64,000 bases of DNA. Source: Stappia sp. (GTDB lineage Bacteria; Pseudomonadota; Alphaproteobacteria; Rhizobiales; Stappiaceae). Shown here one piece after another: positions 17,595-26,873 of this stretch. Within the stretch, counting starts at the first letter, position 1, and every line of letters starts with the position of its first letter. The stretch is from positions 322,939-386,938 of the forward strand of contig NZ_CP157793.1 of the NCBI RefSeq assembly GCF_040110915.1, given 5' to 3'. The position numbers were made by a program, and so were the translations under genes. The notes below the pieces were generated by a model that saw only the letters and a program-made list of their open reading frames with translations, was not told the DNA's origin and did not search any database.

Positions 17595-18467
17595 CTACCA
17601 CACGAGCTTCGGCAGGGCGGCGGTGGCGGCGAGGCCGTCTTCCGCGAGCCGGCGGCGGATCAGCGTCTCGTCGGGGGCATCCGCCGGGCCGAAGTCCGCG
17701 CCGTGAATGCCGCCGGTGATGAACAGGACGTCGAGTTCGTTGGCGACCGCGCCGCGAATGTCCGTCGGCAGACCGTCGCCGATCGCCAGCACCGCCTCGC
17801 GCGCCACCGGCGCGCCGGTCAGTTCCGCGAGCCGCTCCATTGCCGCCTTGTAGATCGGCGGATGCGGCTTGCCCTGGATCGTCACCCGCCCGCCGAGATC
17901 CTCGTAGAGCCGCGCCAGCGCCCCGGCGCACCAGATCAGCGTGCTGCCGCGTTCCACCACGATGTCGGGATTGGCGCAGAGGAACGGCAGGTCGCGCGCC
18001 ACCAGCCGCTCCAGCAGCGGGCGATAGTCCTCCGGCGTCTCGCGCTCGTCGTCGAGCAGCCCGGTGCAGACCACCTGCCGCGCCGCCGTCTCGTCGGCCA
18101 GCGTGACGTCGAGATCGGCGAACAGCGTGCGGTCGCGTTCGGGCCCGATGTGCAGGATCGGCGCCTCGCGATGGGCGAGGATCTCGGCGCGGGTGACGTC
18201 GCCTGAGGTGACCACCGCGTCGAAGGCGTCGTCCGGCACGCCGAGCCGGGCCAGCTGCTCCAGGATCGGCGGCGAGGGGCGCGGCGCATTGGTGATCAGG
18301 ACCACCGGCGCGCCCGTTTCGCGGCGAAAGCGCTGCAACGCCGCGCAGGCGGCCGGAAAGGCGGCGACGCCGTTGTGCAGCACGCCCCACACATCGCACA
18401 GGATGGCGCGATATCGCGGGGCGAGGGCCGCAAGGCCGGGAACGAGAAGCGGAGCGGGTGTGGACAT
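17595..18467 (-). CDS. HAD-superfamily class IIA phosphatase (TIGR01459-like)
   Basis: 290 residues. Motif I is AILCDVWGVLHNG (about 20-32), a DxW variant of DxD typical of the alphaproteobacterial TIGR01459 group; motif II is VVLITNAPR; motif III/IV is IQGKPHPPIYKAA and VLAIGDGLPTDIRGAVANELD. The C2 cap between motifs II and III fits NagD-like enzymes. The substrate is unknown (sugar or nucleotide phosphates are usual). It is divergent from mutL, with 223 bp between the starts. Confidence 0.9.
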   Translation of the reverse strand: MSTPAPLLVPGLAALAPRYRAILCDVWGVLHNGVAAFPAACAALQRFRRETGAPVVLITNAPRPSPPILEQLARLGVPDDAFDAVVTSGDVTRAEILAHREAPILHIGPERDRTLFADLDVTLADETAARQVVCTGLLDDERETPEDYRPLLERLVARDLPFLCANPDIVVERGSTLIWCAGALARLYEDLGGRVTIQGKPHPPIYKAAMERLAELTGAPVAREAVLAIGDGLPTDIRGAVANELDVLFITGGIHGADFGPADAPDETLIRRRLAEDGLAATAALPKLVW

Positions 18468-18690
18468 GGCGGTCTCGTAAAGGGGCGAGGGGAACGGGCG
18501 CGGTGACGATCTGATAGACTCGGCGGGCGAGAATCGCCACACCGCAGGGCGCGACGATGGCGAGTGCGCGCGGACCATAGTGGATCCGCCCGCGCGTTGG
18601 AACCGCATCCGCTGCCGCCCGCCGGCCGGCAGGGGGGCGGCGGGCGTTTCACGGCGGCGGGGATTGGAAGCGGCAAGGACAGGTCTGCAG

Positions 18691-20592
18691 ATGACGATCC
18701 GGCAACTGAGCGACCATGCGATCAACCAGATCGCCGCCGGCGAGGTGATCGAACGCCCGGCGAGCGTGGTTAAGGAGCTTGTCGAGAACGCGCTCGACGC
18801 GGGCGCGGGCCGCATCGCGGTGGCGACCGCCGCCGGCGGCAAGACGCTGATCCGCGTCGACGACGACGGCTCCGGCATGGCGGCCGACGATCTGCCGCGC
18901 GCGGTCGAGCGCCACTGCACCTCGAAGCTCTCCGAGGACGACCTCTTCGACATTCGCAGTCTCGGCTTTCGCGGCGAGGCGCTGCCCTCCATCGGCGCGG
19001 TGGCGCGGCTCCGGCTCACCTCGCGCCATGCCGCAGAGGATCACGCCTGGACGATCGCGGTCGAGGGCGGACGCGGCGGCCCGCCCGAACCGGCGAGCCG
19101 GCCGGTGGGCACGCGCGTCGAGGTGCGCGATCTCTTCTTCGCCACGCCCGCCCGGCTGAAGTTCCTGAAGTCCGACCGGGCGGAAGGGGCGGCGATCACC
19201 GACGTGGTCAAGCGGCTGGCGCTTGCCCATCCGCATGTGCGCTTCGAGCTGTCGGGCAGCGACCGGCAGACGACCACCTATGCGGCGGCGAGCGGCGACA
19301 CCGCGCTTGAAGCGCGCATCGCCCAGGTGATGGGCACGGAGTTCGTCGACAACGCCTGCCCGGTGGACGCGACGCGTGAAGGCGTGCGGCTTTTCGGCCT
19401 CGCCGGCCTGCCGACCTTCCATCGCGCCAACACGCTGTCGCAGTTCTTCTTCGTCAACGGTCGTCCGGTGCGCGACAAGCTGCTGATGTCGGCGCTGCGC
19501 GGTGCCTATGCCGATCTGCTGGCCCGCGACCGGCATCCGGTCGTCGCGCTGTTTCTCGAGCTCGACCCGCGCCAGGTGGACGTCAACGTCCATCCGGCCA
19601 AGGCCGACGTGCGCTTTCGCGACGGCCAGCTGGTGCGCGGTCTGGTGGTCGGCGCGCTGAAGCAGGTCTTCGCCGAGGCCGGCCATCTCGCCTCCTCGCA
19701 CAACGCCACCTCCGCGCTGGCGGCCTTCGCGGTCGGCGCCGGGGCAGGCGGCCAGGCGATGGGTGGCCACGCAACTGGCGGATACGGCGCGCGGCCCGCG
19801 CCGGGGCGACCCGGTGTCGCGCCCTACGGAGGCGGCGACTGGCGGGTCTCCGCCTGGCGGCCGATGGACGAGGCCGGGCCGGGCGCGGCTGCACCGGGCA
19901 CGGCTTTCGACGCGGGCTTCGCCGAGGGCGGGCAGAGCGTGCTGGCCGAGGCAAGCCGGCCCTCGGCCGATGCGCGCGCGCATGAGGAGGAGGCGGGCGA
20001 GGCGCGCATCGCGCTGCCGCTCGGCGCGGCCCGGGCGCAGGTGCACGAAACCTATGTGATCGCGCAGACGCGGGACGGGCTCGTGATCGTCGACCAGCAC
20101 GCCGCGCATGAGCGCCTGGTCTACGAACGGCTGAAGGCGGCGCTCGCCACGCGGTCGGTCGCGCGTCAGGGGCTCCTGATCCCGGAGATCGTCGAACTGC
20201 CGGAAGAGGACGTCCAGCGGCTGGCGGAGCGGGCGGAGGATCTGGAGGCGGTGGGACTGGTGCTCGAGCCCTTCGGCCCCGGCGCCATCGCGGTGCGCGA
20301 AACCCCGGCGATGCTCGGCCAGATCGACATTCGCGGACTGGTCCGGGATCTCGCGGACGACCTCGCCGAATGGGACAAGACGACGCGCGTGCGCGAGCGG
20401 CTCGACCATGTGGCGGCGACGATGGCCTGTCACGGCTCGGTGCGCGCCGGCCGCCGCCTGCGCCCGGCGGAAATGGACCAGCTTCTGCGCGACATGGAGG
20501 CAACCCCCAACTCGGGCCAGTGCAACCACGGCCGGCCGACCTGGATCGAGCTGAAACTCTCCGACATCGAGCGGCTGTTCGGCCGCAAGTGA
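18691..20592 (+). CDS. mutL: DNA mismatch repair protein MutL
   Basis: 633 residues. The N-terminal GHKL ATPase is intact: [24 protein letters not shown], and [14 protein letters not shown]. The middle linker (about 345-450) is glycine/alanine-rich and poorly conserved. The C-terminal domain carries the latent endonuclease metal motif [12 protein letters not shown] and the zinc-binding ACHGSVRAG and QCNHGRPTW motifs, so this is an endonuclease-type MutL as in organisms without MutH. It couples MutS mismatch recognition to strand incision. The ATG at 18691 starts the conserved ITIRQL-like strand. Confidence 0.97.
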   Translation: MTIRQLSDHAINQIAAGEVIERPASVVKELVENALDAGAGRIAVATAAGGKTLIRVDDDGSGMAADDLPRAVERHCTSKLSEDDLFDIRSLGFRGEALPSIGAVARLRLTSRHAAEDHAWTIAVEGGRGGPPEPASRPVGTRVEVRDLFFATPARLKFLKSDRAEGAAITDVVKRLALAHPHVRFELSGSDRQTTTYAAASGDTALEARIAQVMGTEFVDNACPVDATREGVRLFGLAGLPTFHRANTLSQFFFVNGRPVRDKLLMSALRGAYADLLARDRHPVVALFLELDPRQVDVNVHPAKADVRFRDGQLVRGLVVGALKQVFAEAGHLASSHNATSALAAFAVGAGAGGQAMGGHATGGYGARPAPGRPGVAPYGGGDWRVSAWRPMDEAGPGAAAPGTAFDAGFAEGGQSVLAEASRPSADARAHEEEAGEARIALPLGAARAQVHETYVIAQTRDGLVIVDQHAAHERLVYERLKAALATRSVARQGLLIPEIVELPEEDVQRLAERAEDLEAVGLVLEPFGPGAIAVRETPAMLGQIDIRGLVRDLADDLAEWDKTTRVRERLDHVAATMACHGSVRAGRRLRPAEMDQLLRDMEATPNSGQCNHGRPTWIELKLSDIERLFGRK

Positions 20593-20716
20593 GGCGCGAA
20601 CCGCGCCGCGCAGTCCGGGGGTATCGTCACGAAACCGTCGTCGCCGATATGCGATGAGACGGTCTGGCCGCGCGCCGGGTCCGCTGCCGCGGCGCGTGCA
20701 ACAAGGCACCCCATCG

Positions 20717-21031
20717 ATGCGGATCCTCGTCTGGGCGGCGGCGTCCGTCCTGATCGTTCTCGGTCTTCTGACCGTCCTGCTGCCGCTGCCGACCGGCGTC
20801 CCGCTGCTGGCGCTGGGCTTCGTCCTCATTCTGGCGACAAGCCGGGCGGCCACGCGCTGGCTGCGCGGCCATCGCCGCCACCGCGCGCGGCTCGATCATG
20901 CCTTCACCTGGCTGGAAACCAGGGCGCCGAAGGGCGTGGCCAATGTGCTCCGGCGCACGCGCCCGCGCCGCAAGCCGCGACTGCCCGGGCCGGAGCTGCC
21001 GCCTCGTCCGAGCGGGGAGCCGGGCTCCTAG
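20717..21031 (+). CDS. Small membrane protein with basic tail
   Basis: 104 residues. Two closely spaced hydrophobic segments (ILVWAAASVLIVLGLLTVLLPL and GVPLLALGFVLILATS, about 3-40) are separated by a P-x-P turn, then a strongly basic cytoplasmic tail (RWLRGHRRHRARLD, RRTRPRRKPRLPGP). The hairpin with LPLPTGVPLLALG resembles small PGPGW-type transmembrane proteins, but I give no function. The gene follows mutL by 124 bp. Its TAG stop and that of the convergent rsmD share the tetramer CTAG (21028-21031). Confidence 0.7.
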   Translation: MRILVWAAASVLIVLGLLTVLLPLPTGVPLLALGFVLILATSRAATRWLRGHRRHRARLDHAFTWLETRAPKGVANVLRRTRPRRKPRLPGPELPPRPSGEPGS

Positions 21032-21594
21032 GACGCGGCGGGCGTCGCGCGCAGGATGAGGATCTGGCTGTCGCCGACGGTGCGCGTGTCGAGCCGCTCG
21101 AAGGTGTCGTCCAGCGCGATCTCGGCGCGGGCGTCTTCTTCCAGCACGATCAGCGCGCCCGGCGCGAGCCAGCCGCCGGCATGGGCGGCGGCAAGGGCGC
21201 GCTCACCCAGTCCCTTGCGATAGGGCGGATCGGCGAAGACCAGATCGAAGGGGGCGATGGTGCCGGCCGGCCCCAGCCGGGTCGCATCGCGGCGGAAGAT
21301 TTTTGTCGCGCCGGTCAGCCCCAGCGCCTCGACATTGGTGCGGATCGCGCCGCGTGCGGCCGTGCCTTCCTCCACGAAAAGGCACGACGCGGCGCCCCGG
21401 CTGAGCGCCTCGAGGCCGAGCGCGCCGCTGCCGGCGAAAAGATCGAGCACCCGGGTGCCGTCGAGGCTTTCGGGATGGGCGTGGGTGAGCACGTTGAAGA
21501 TCGTCTCGCGCAGCCGGTCGCTCGTCGGACGCGTCGCGTCGCCGCGCGGGGCGGTCAGCGCGGTGCCCTTGAAGCGGCCGGCGACGATCCTCAC
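21028..21594 (-). CDS. rsmD: 16S rRNA (guanine(966)-N2)-methyltransferase RsmD
   Basis: 188 residues. The N-terminal MRIVAGRFKGTAL and RPTSDRLRETIFNVL motif is diagnostic, followed by the SAM-binding VLDLFAGSGALGLEALSRGA and the catalytic DLVFADPPYRKG. It methylates G966 of 16S rRNA in the 30S subunit. Its ATG overlaps the TGA of the upstream pseudouridine synthase gene by 4 bp, so two RNA-modifying enzymes are made as a coupled pair, an arrangement common in Rhizobiales. Confidence 0.96.
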   Translation of the reverse strand: MRIVAGRFKGTALTAPRGDATRPTSDRLRETIFNVLTHAHPESLDGTRVLDLFAGSGALGLEALSRGAASCLFVEEGTAARGAIRTNVEALGLTGATKIFRRDATRLGPAGTIAPFDLVFADPPYRKGLGERALAAAHAGGWLAPGALIVLEEDARAEIALDDTFERLDTRTVGDSQILILRATPAAS

Positions 21595-23459
21595 CGGGCG
21601 CCTCCGCCGCGCGGGCCTTTACCGCCGCCGCGCGGACCCTGGCCGCCACCGCGCGGACCCTTTGGACCCGCGCTGCGCGGACCATTGGGGCCTGCGCCGC
21701 GTGGACCCTTCGGGCCTGCGGGCCCTCTGGGACCACCGCCACGCGGTCCCTTGTCGTCGAAGCCGCGGCCGGGGCCGCGCGCGCCCGCCTCGCGTTCCCG
21801 CTTGCCGGGGCGCGGCGTGTCGTCGCGTGCCGGGCCGCGGCCGAACGGCCGGTCGCCGTCGCGCTGCGGACGCCCGCCCTCGCGGCGCGGGGCGGCGTCG
21901 CGATCCCGTCCACCCTGGCCACTTCGCGCAGGCCCGCCTCGGGCCGGACCGCCGCGCGCCGGCGGACCGCCGCGTCCCTTGCCGGCATCTTCCGGCGGTG
22001 GGGCGCGGTCTTCCACGAGCGAGCCGTCCTCGTCCCAGATCCGGCGCTTGCGGCCGAGCGGAGCCTCGTCCTGCGGGCGCGGCTTCATGTCGGAGGTGAA
22101 GCGGAAGCGCGAGCGCGGCGAGATATAGGCCGGCTTGTCCTCAGGCGTCTTGCCGCCGCGTCCCGGTTTGCCGGCCGCCGGGGCCGCGCCGCGCCTGGGC
22201 TTGTCGCCCCGCTTTTCGGAGCGTTTGGTCAGCGTGTCGCGCGCTTCGCGGGCACTGACGTAGTGCCCGCCGCCCTTCGCGGGCCGGGCCTGCGGGCGGG
22301 CGGGCTTGGCGGCCGGGGTCTCCGGCTCGAGCGGCGTGTGCAGCGGCGCGTCGAAATCGACGCCGGCCTCGTCGGCGAGACGGTCGCCGAGCTGGTCGCG
22401 CAACACCCGGCCACGGATCTCGCGCACCTCGCCGACCGCCAGATCGGCGAGCTGGAAGGGGCCGAAGGAGATCCGGATCAGCCGGTTGACCGACAGGCCC
22501 AGATGCTCGAGCACGCGCTTGATCTCGCGGTTCTTGCCTTCCCTGAGCGCGATGGTCAGCCAGATGTTGTCGCCCTGCTCCTTGTCGATGGCCGCCTCGA
22601 TCGCTCCGTAGAGCACGCCGTCGATGGCGATGCCGTCGGCCAGCGCGTCGAGCTCTGCTTGCGTGACCTTGCCGTAGGCGCGCACGCGGTAGCGGCGCAG
22701 CCAGCCGGTGGCGGGCAGTTCCAGCACGCGCGACAGGCCGCCGTCGTTGGTCAGCAGCAAGAGGCCTTCGGTGTTGATGTCGAGCCGGCCGATGGTGACG
22801 ACGCGCGGCAGGGCCGGCGGCAGCCGGTCGAAGACGGTCGGGCGGCCTTCCGGGTCGTGGTTGGTGGTCACCAGACCGCGCGGCTTGTGGTAGAGCCACA
22901 GCCGGGTGCGCTCGCGCTCGGGCAGGTCCGTGCCGTCGACCGTGACCGTATCAGCGGGCGTGACGGTGACCGCCGGCGTCGTCAGCACGGTGCCGTTGAC
23001 GGCAACGCGCCCGGCGATGATCCAGCTTTCGGCGGTGCGCCGCGAGCACAGTCCGGCGCGCGCGATGACCTTGGCGACGCGCTCGCTCTCGCCCTCGCGC
23101 GCCTGCAGCGGCTGCGCGGCGGGCGTGGGGCGCTTTGCCGGGCGGTCGGCCGCGCTCCGGTCCCTGGCCGTGCCTTTGCCCGGCCCCCGCGCGGGCCCCT
23201 GGCCAGCGCCTTTGCCCTGTCCCTTGCCGGGGCGGCCCGGATCGGTTCGGCCGCGTCCCTTGCCGGCGCCGTCGGCGCCCTTGGCGGCGGCATAGGGCTT
23301 TGCGCCGGGGCCGGGCTTCGGCCCGCGCCGCGGCTTGTCGCTTTTTCCGGGCGCGCCGGCGGGCGGGCGAGGGCTTTTGCCGCGCGGCGTCGGGGCGTCT
23401 CCCGCGCGCGGGCGCGACGGCCGTTTCGGTCGATTGTCCTTGGTCATGGCGCGCGTCAT
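21591..23459 (-). CDS. RluB/RsuA-family pseudouridine synthase with long low-complexity tails
   Basis: 622 residues. The catalytic core is normal: an S4 RNA-binding domain (about 112-170: RVAKVIARAGLCSRRTAESWI), then the synthase domain with LYHKPRGLVTTNHD, the catalytic aspartate in IGRLDINTEGLLLLTND and the EGKNREIKRVLEHLGL motif of the RluB/E/F/RsuA group. Around it are unusually long disordered parts: about 110 N-terminal residues rich in K, P, G and R, and about 230 C-terminal residues ending in tandem GPKGPRG-like units. Two starts (23459 and 23447) are possible, neither with a clear SD. The enzyme modifies uridines in rRNA; the basic tails may add RNA contacts. Confidence 0.88.
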   Translation of the reverse strand: MTRAMTKDNRPKRPSRPRAGDAPTPRGKSPRPPAGAPGKSDKPRRGPKPGPGAKPYAAAKGADGAGKGRGRTDPGRPGKGQGKGAGQGPARGPGKGTARDRSAADRPAKRPTPAAQPLQAREGESERVAKVIARAGLCSRRTAESWIIAGRVAVNGTVLTTPAVTVTPADTVTVDGTDLPERERTRLWLYHKPRGLVTTNHDPEGRPTVFDRLPPALPRVVTIGRLDINTEGLLLLTNDGGLSRVLELPATGWLRRYRVRAYGKVTQAELDALADGIAIDGVLYGAIEAAIDKEQGDNIWLTIALREGKNREIKRVLEHLGLSVNRLIRISFGPFQLADLAVGEVREIRGRVLRDQLGDRLADEAGVDFDAPLHTPLEPETPAAKPARPQARPAKGGGHYVSAREARDTLTKRSEKRGDKPRRGAAPAAGKPGRGGKTPEDKPAYISPRSRFRFTSDMKPRPQDEAPLGRKRRIWDEDGSLVEDRAPPPEDAGKGRGGPPARGGPARGGPARSGQGGRDRDAAPRREGGRPQRDGDRPFGRGPARDDTPRPGKREREAGARGPGRGFDDKGPRGGGPRGPAGPKGPRGAGPNGPRSAGPKGPRGGGQGPRGGGKGPRGGGAR

Positions 23460-23577
23460 ATCAGAGCGGCGGGACCCGGGGAAGCGGACTTTTACGCCAC
23501 GCGGCGCGTCTCGCCGGGCGCGGTCATCCGCGCATCGCCGTTTTCATTCCGCGCGCGTGCGGCTAGGGTCTCGCGCC

Positions 23578-24063
23578 ATGACGACATCGCTTCCGAAATC
23601 CGCGCCGACCGCCGGCGGCTTCATGGATCGCGCGCTTGAGCAAGCGCGCCGCGCCGCCGCGCGCGGCGAGGTGCCGGTCGGCGCCGTTCTGGTGCACCGG
23701 GGCGAGGTGCTGGCCGCCGACGGAAACCGCACCCTGGAGCTTGCCGATCCGACCGCCCATGCCGAGATCCAGGTGATCCGGGCGGCCTGTGCGCGGCTTG
23801 CGAGCCAGCGCCTGCCGGAGTGCGATCTCTATGTGACGCTGGAGCCGTGCCCCATGTGTGCGGCCGCCATTTCCTTCGCCCGCATCCGCCGGCTCTACTT
23901 CGGCGCCGGCGATCCCAAGGGCGGGGCGGTCGAACACGGCGTGCGCTTCTTCGGCCAGCCCACGTGCCACCACACGCCCGAGGTCTATTCGGGCCTTGCC
24001 GAGCGGGATGCCGCCGATCTGCTGCGGCGCTTCTTCCAGGAGAAGCGCGACCCGACCGCCTGA
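23578..24063 (+). CDS. tadA: tRNA-specific adenosine deaminase
   Basis: 161 residues. The zinc and proton-shuttle motif is THAEIQVI (H-A-E, about 61-63) and the second motif is TLEPCPMCAAAISFARI (PCxxC). The chain also has GVRFFGQPTCHHTPEVYSG and the helical ending AADLLRRFFQEKR, typical of TadA. It converts A34 to inosine in the wobble position of tRNA-Arg. It is divergent from the pseudouridine synthase gene, with 118 bp between starts; tadA beside such an RluB-type gene is the standard order in this group. A guanine or cytosine deaminase is less likely given the length and motif spacing. Confidence 0.94.
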   Translation: MTTSLPKSAPTAGGFMDRALEQARRAAARGEVPVGAVLVHRGEVLAADGNRTLELADPTAHAEIQVIRAACARLASQRLPECDLYVTLEPCPMCAAAISFARIRRLYFGAGDPKGGAVEHGVRFFGQPTCHHTPEVYSGLAERDAADLLRRFFQEKRDPTA

Positions 24064-24208
24064 CTCCCTTCGTCGATCTCCGCTCGCCGATCCGCCGTGC
24101 CTGTTCCGCTGGAAACTGAGCGTGCCGAAATGCACGTCTAGCGTGTTCTCGCTTCAGGGGTGCGCGATTGTCGCGCATCGAGCGGATGTGAGCGAAGGGA
24201 GGATCGAG

Positions 24209-25072
24209 ATGGGCATCAGGGTGACGATCGGGGCGGGGGCGCTGGCGCTCGCGCTTGCGTCGGGCGGGGCGGCACAGGCCGCCGACGACCGCTTCGTGTG
24301 CTGGGAGCCGAACGCGGGGTTGCGGCTCGCGGCGGTGGAGTATTGGACGCCGGAGCGCCGCGCGGCGGCGGTGGAGGAGGTTTTCGGCCTGCTGACGCCG
24401 AGGGCCGACCGGGGGGATGTCGTGGATGTTGCGCCCTCGCGCGCCGATGTCACGGTGGCGCCGTTTTCCTTCGGCGGCAAGCTGTTCTACACGCGCGGCG
24501 GGCAGGACTACAGTGCGAGCGCGCAATTCGTGGCCAATGACAACACCGTGCTGGCGGCCGCGCACAGCATGTACAAGGGCGGCAACCAGGCAACCAACAT
24601 CACCTTCTATCGCGCCTATGACGCCGGTGGCGGCACGCAGTTCGAGATCGACAACGCCGCCGTTCTGGCCGGCTGGCCGGGCGTCGCCGACGACCCGCCC
24701 TCGCCGCAGCGCAGCGCGCTCGACTACGCGGTGCTCAAGACGCGCACCGACAGCGCGGTGGGCAAGTTCGCGCTCGGCAAGGACGCGGATTTCGTCGATG
24801 TGACGCTGATCGGCTATCCGGCGGCGCTCGACGGCGGCAACCGGATGTACAAGCAGCCGAGCCAGCGGGTGGCGACCATCGGCGACGCCTTCCAGGCCCA
24901 GCCCAACGGGTTGACGCAGGGCGCCAGCGGCGGGGCCTGGTTCATCGGCGACGCCGCGCCCTATACGGCCGTGAGCTCGATCTCCAGCGGCGGCGACGGG
25001 ATCGTCTACGGTCCGGTGTTCAAGGATCTGACCGAGGATCTGTTCGCCTATGTCGCCGGAGGCTGCCAGTAA
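24209..25072 (+). CDS. Exported trypsin-like serine protease
   Basis: 287 residues. A signal peptide is present (VTIGAGALALALASGGAAQA, about 5-24). The catalytic triad can be read: histidine in TVLAAAHSMYKGG, aspartate in SALDYAVLKT and serine in TQGASGGAWFIG. The spacing suits a chymotrypsin-fold (S1) protease of the V8/glutamyl-endopeptidase type. A GGGAGG site precedes the ATG. The stop lies 51 bp from the convergent Crp/Fnr gene, with a long GC hairpin between (25079-25121). The secreted location is inferred from the signal peptide; the target is unknown. Confidence 0.83.
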   Translation: MGIRVTIGAGALALALASGGAAQAADDRFVCWEPNAGLRLAAVEYWTPERRAAAVEEVFGLLTPRADRGDVVDVAPSRADVTVAPFSFGGKLFYTRGGQDYSASAQFVANDNTVLAAAHSMYKGGNQATNITFYRAYDAGGGTQFEIDNAAVLAGWPGVADDPPSPQRSALDYAVLKTRTDSAVGKFALGKDADFVDVTLIGYPAALDGGNRMYKQPSQRVATIGDAFQAQPNGLTQGASGGAWFIGDAAPYTAVSSISSGGDGIVYGPVFKDLTEDLFAYVAGGCQ

Positions 25073-25078
25073 CGCGAG

Positions 25079-25121
25079 GCGCCGCCGCGCTGCGTGGTCA
25101 TCCCGCGCGGCGCGGCGGCGC
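25079..25121. terminator. Hairpin between convergent genes
   Basis: An 11-bp perfect stem (GCGCCGCCGCG at 25079-25089 with CGCGGCGGCGC at 25111-25121), 21-base loop, lies between the stops of the protease and regulator genes. There is no U-run, so a terminator role is likely but not certain. Confidence 0.45.
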
Positions 25122-25123
25122 GG

Positions 25124-25831
25124 TTACCGCATGGGGCGTGACAGCACGGTCAGCGCGTCCGGGTCGAGCACGGTGATCCGGCTGCCCCGCACGCGGATGA
25201 CCTCCAGGCAATGCCAGCGCCGCATCTGCAGGTTTATCTTCGGCCGGCTGGCGTTGATCATCCGCCCGATGGTCGATTGCGACAGCGGCCGGTCGATCAG
25301 GATGCCGTCCTCGACCGCGCGCCCGGTCTGGTCGCACAGCTTCAGGAACAGGCGGGCGAGCCGGGTTTCGAGCGTGTAGAGCGACACGGTCTCCGCGAAG
25401 TCGAGCACCTCGCGCACCTGCGCGGACATGGCATGCAGCAGCGGCTTGGTGAAGGCGGGCTCGTCGAGCCAGGCCTCGAACACGGGCGCCGCGATCCGCA
25501 TGAGCGTCGTGGGCGCGAGGGCGATGCCCTCGTAGGGCGCGGGAAGGCCCAGGATCACGTCGTTTTCGCCGAGCATCCCGCCCGCCGCCACCTGACGGAT
25601 GATGACCTCCTTGCCGTCCTCCGACGTCAGCGACAGGGCAAGCGCGCCCGAGCGCACCACGAAGACCGCCGCAAGCATGTCGCCCTGTCGAAACGCCGCC
25701 TCGCCCCGGGCCAGCGTCATCTCGCGAATGTAGGGCATGGCCGACGCGAGCCGGTCGGCGCCGAGGGCGGCGAAGGGGGACAGCGACTGCAGGAAGTGCA
25801 AGCGTGCATCGCGCGACGGATATCCCACCAT
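25124..25831 (-). CDS. Crp/Fnr-family transcriptional regulator
   Basis: 235 residues from the ATG at 25831 (preceded by GGGGGTC). A cyclic-nucleotide-binding beta-roll (about 14-125: MPYIREMTLARGEAAFRQGD, GMLGENDVILGLPAP), a dimer helix (FTKPLLHAMSAQVREVLDFAE) and a C-terminal winged HTH (about 165-225; recognition region LSQSTIGRMINASRPKINLQMR). There is no N-terminal cysteine cluster, so it is not a classical oxygen-sensing FNR; the ligand is unknown. It faces away from the two RhiA-like genes, sharing a 253-bp AT-rich intergenic stretch with a short palindrome, so it probably regulates them and itself (inference). Confidence 0.88.
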   Translation of the reverse strand: MVGYPSRDARLHFLQSLSPFAALGADRLASAMPYIREMTLARGEAAFRQGDMLAAVFVVRSGALALSLTSEDGKEVIIRQVAAGGMLGENDVILGLPAPYEGIALAPTTLMRIAAPVFEAWLDEPAFTKPLLHAMSAQVREVLDFAETVSLYTLETRLARLFLKLCDQTGRAVEDGILIDRPLSQSTIGRMINASRPKINLQMRRWHCLEVIRVRGSRITVLDPDALTVLSRPMR

Positions 25832-25887
25832 GACCCCCGCATTTGCTGGAATGAAAATACAACCGAGAATAGATTTAGCTAGAAATT

Positions 25888-25900
25888 CAATTATCAATTG
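25888..25900. promoter_or_regulatory. Palindrome in divergent promoter region, possible operator
   Basis: CAATT-ATC-AATTG is a perfect 5-bp inverted repeat with a 3-bp spacer. It stands in the most AT-rich stretch of the neighbourhood (about 25850-25915), 57 bp before the regulator start and about 185 bp before the first RhiA-like gene. It does not match the CRP or FNR consensus, so binding by the neighbouring regulator is a guess. Confidence 0.35.
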
Positions 25901-26084
25901 TAACATGCGGAACAGCAGGTGGACGTTGAGCGCCCTAGCGTGGATCTCGCTCCACCGCCTCGGCGCGGAGCGGTTCGGCGGGTCTCCCGCCGGGGCCACG
26001 CGACGCGCGATCCGACGTCCCGCGCGGGCCGGACGGTCGCGTCGTTTTCACAGAAGCGATCAAAACCTTGCATTGGAGAACGCC

Positions 26085-26801
26085 ATGACATTCTGGATGG
26101 GCGCCAAGGCGCCGGCCGTGTCCGATCTCGAGGCGGCGCAGCCTTACAGCCTCACGGTTCTCAACGAGAACAGCAGCCTGCAGCAGTTCGCCATGTTCCA
26201 GACGATTCCCAACATCGTCGGGCCGTCGACCGATCCGCTGTCGCTGGCCTGGATGCTGGGCACCGCCGCGCCGGGCAGCCCCAGCAACCCCAGCCAGTCG
26301 CGCTTCGACTGGCAGATCGAGTATTCCGCCAACACCGGCTACGTGCAGGACATCGGCACGTCGACCGATCCGCGCCGCTTCACCACGGCCAGCAACATCG
26401 GTGTGATGGTGGACAGCCAGAACTATCTCGACGTGACCTACCTGGGGAGTTTCCCGAACGGCGCCCCGGCCTTCCCCAACGACCCGACCACGGGCCAGAA
26501 GGGCGAGATCCAGGTCCAGTCGGACGGCAAGATCCCCACCCATGTCGAGACGCAGTCGCAGAACATGACGCTGAATATCGGCATCGGCATGAACAACAAG
26601 CCGACGGTGGTCGTGGAGCTTCTGCCGAACCTGCTCTACCAGTTCACGCCGAAGCCGACCTATTACATCATCTCCGGATCCTTCGTCGAAGGGCAGGTGA
26701 TCGACACGGCAACCTCGTCCGCCGCCTATAAGGTGGTGTTCGATGGCGTCACCACCCGCACCCTCAAGTTCACCGAGGAAAACCAGTTCCAGCCGGCGTA
26801 A
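26085..26801 (+). CDS. RhiA-like protein, first of two paralogues
   Basis: 238 residues, no signal peptide or membrane segment. The pattern YSLTVLNENSSLQQFAMFQT, then LSLAWMLG, a middle FDWQIEYSANTGYVQD, then LNIGIGMNNKPTVVVELLPN and YQFTPKPTYYIISGSF recalls the RhiA family first seen as a rhizosphere-expressed protein in Rhizobium leguminosarum; the call is from remembered family features and is tentative. The chain ends YKVVFDGVTTRTLKFTEENQF, which aligns with the end of the next protein. TTGGAGAACGCC precedes the ATG. It is the first gene of a two-gene unit divergent from a Crp/Fnr regulator. A soluble beta-rich protein is expected; the molecular function is unknown. Confidence 0.55.
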   Translation: MTFWMGAKAPAVSDLEAAQPYSLTVLNENSSLQQFAMFQTIPNIVGPSTDPLSLAWMLGTAAPGSPSNPSQSRFDWQIEYSANTGYVQDIGTSTDPRRFTTASNIGVMVDSQNYLDVTYLGSFPNGAPAFPNDPTTGQKGEIQVQSDGKIPTHVETQSQNMTLNIGIGMNNKPTVVVELLPNLLYQFTPKPTYYIISGSFVEGQVIDTATSSAAYKVVFDGVTTRTLKFTEENQFQPA

Positions 26802-26873
26802 GCGCCGACTGTCTGGTCAACGGGTTCCCCGCGCGGGCTCTTCGCGCGGGGGCGACGGCGGAAGGAGCTTGAA

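Noticed and set aside
25888..25900. FNR or CRP consensus site at the RhiA-like promoter
   Set aside because: The palindrome CAATT-ATC-AATTG does not fit TTGAT-N4-ATCAA or TGTGA-N6-TCACA, so it is listed only as a possible operator.
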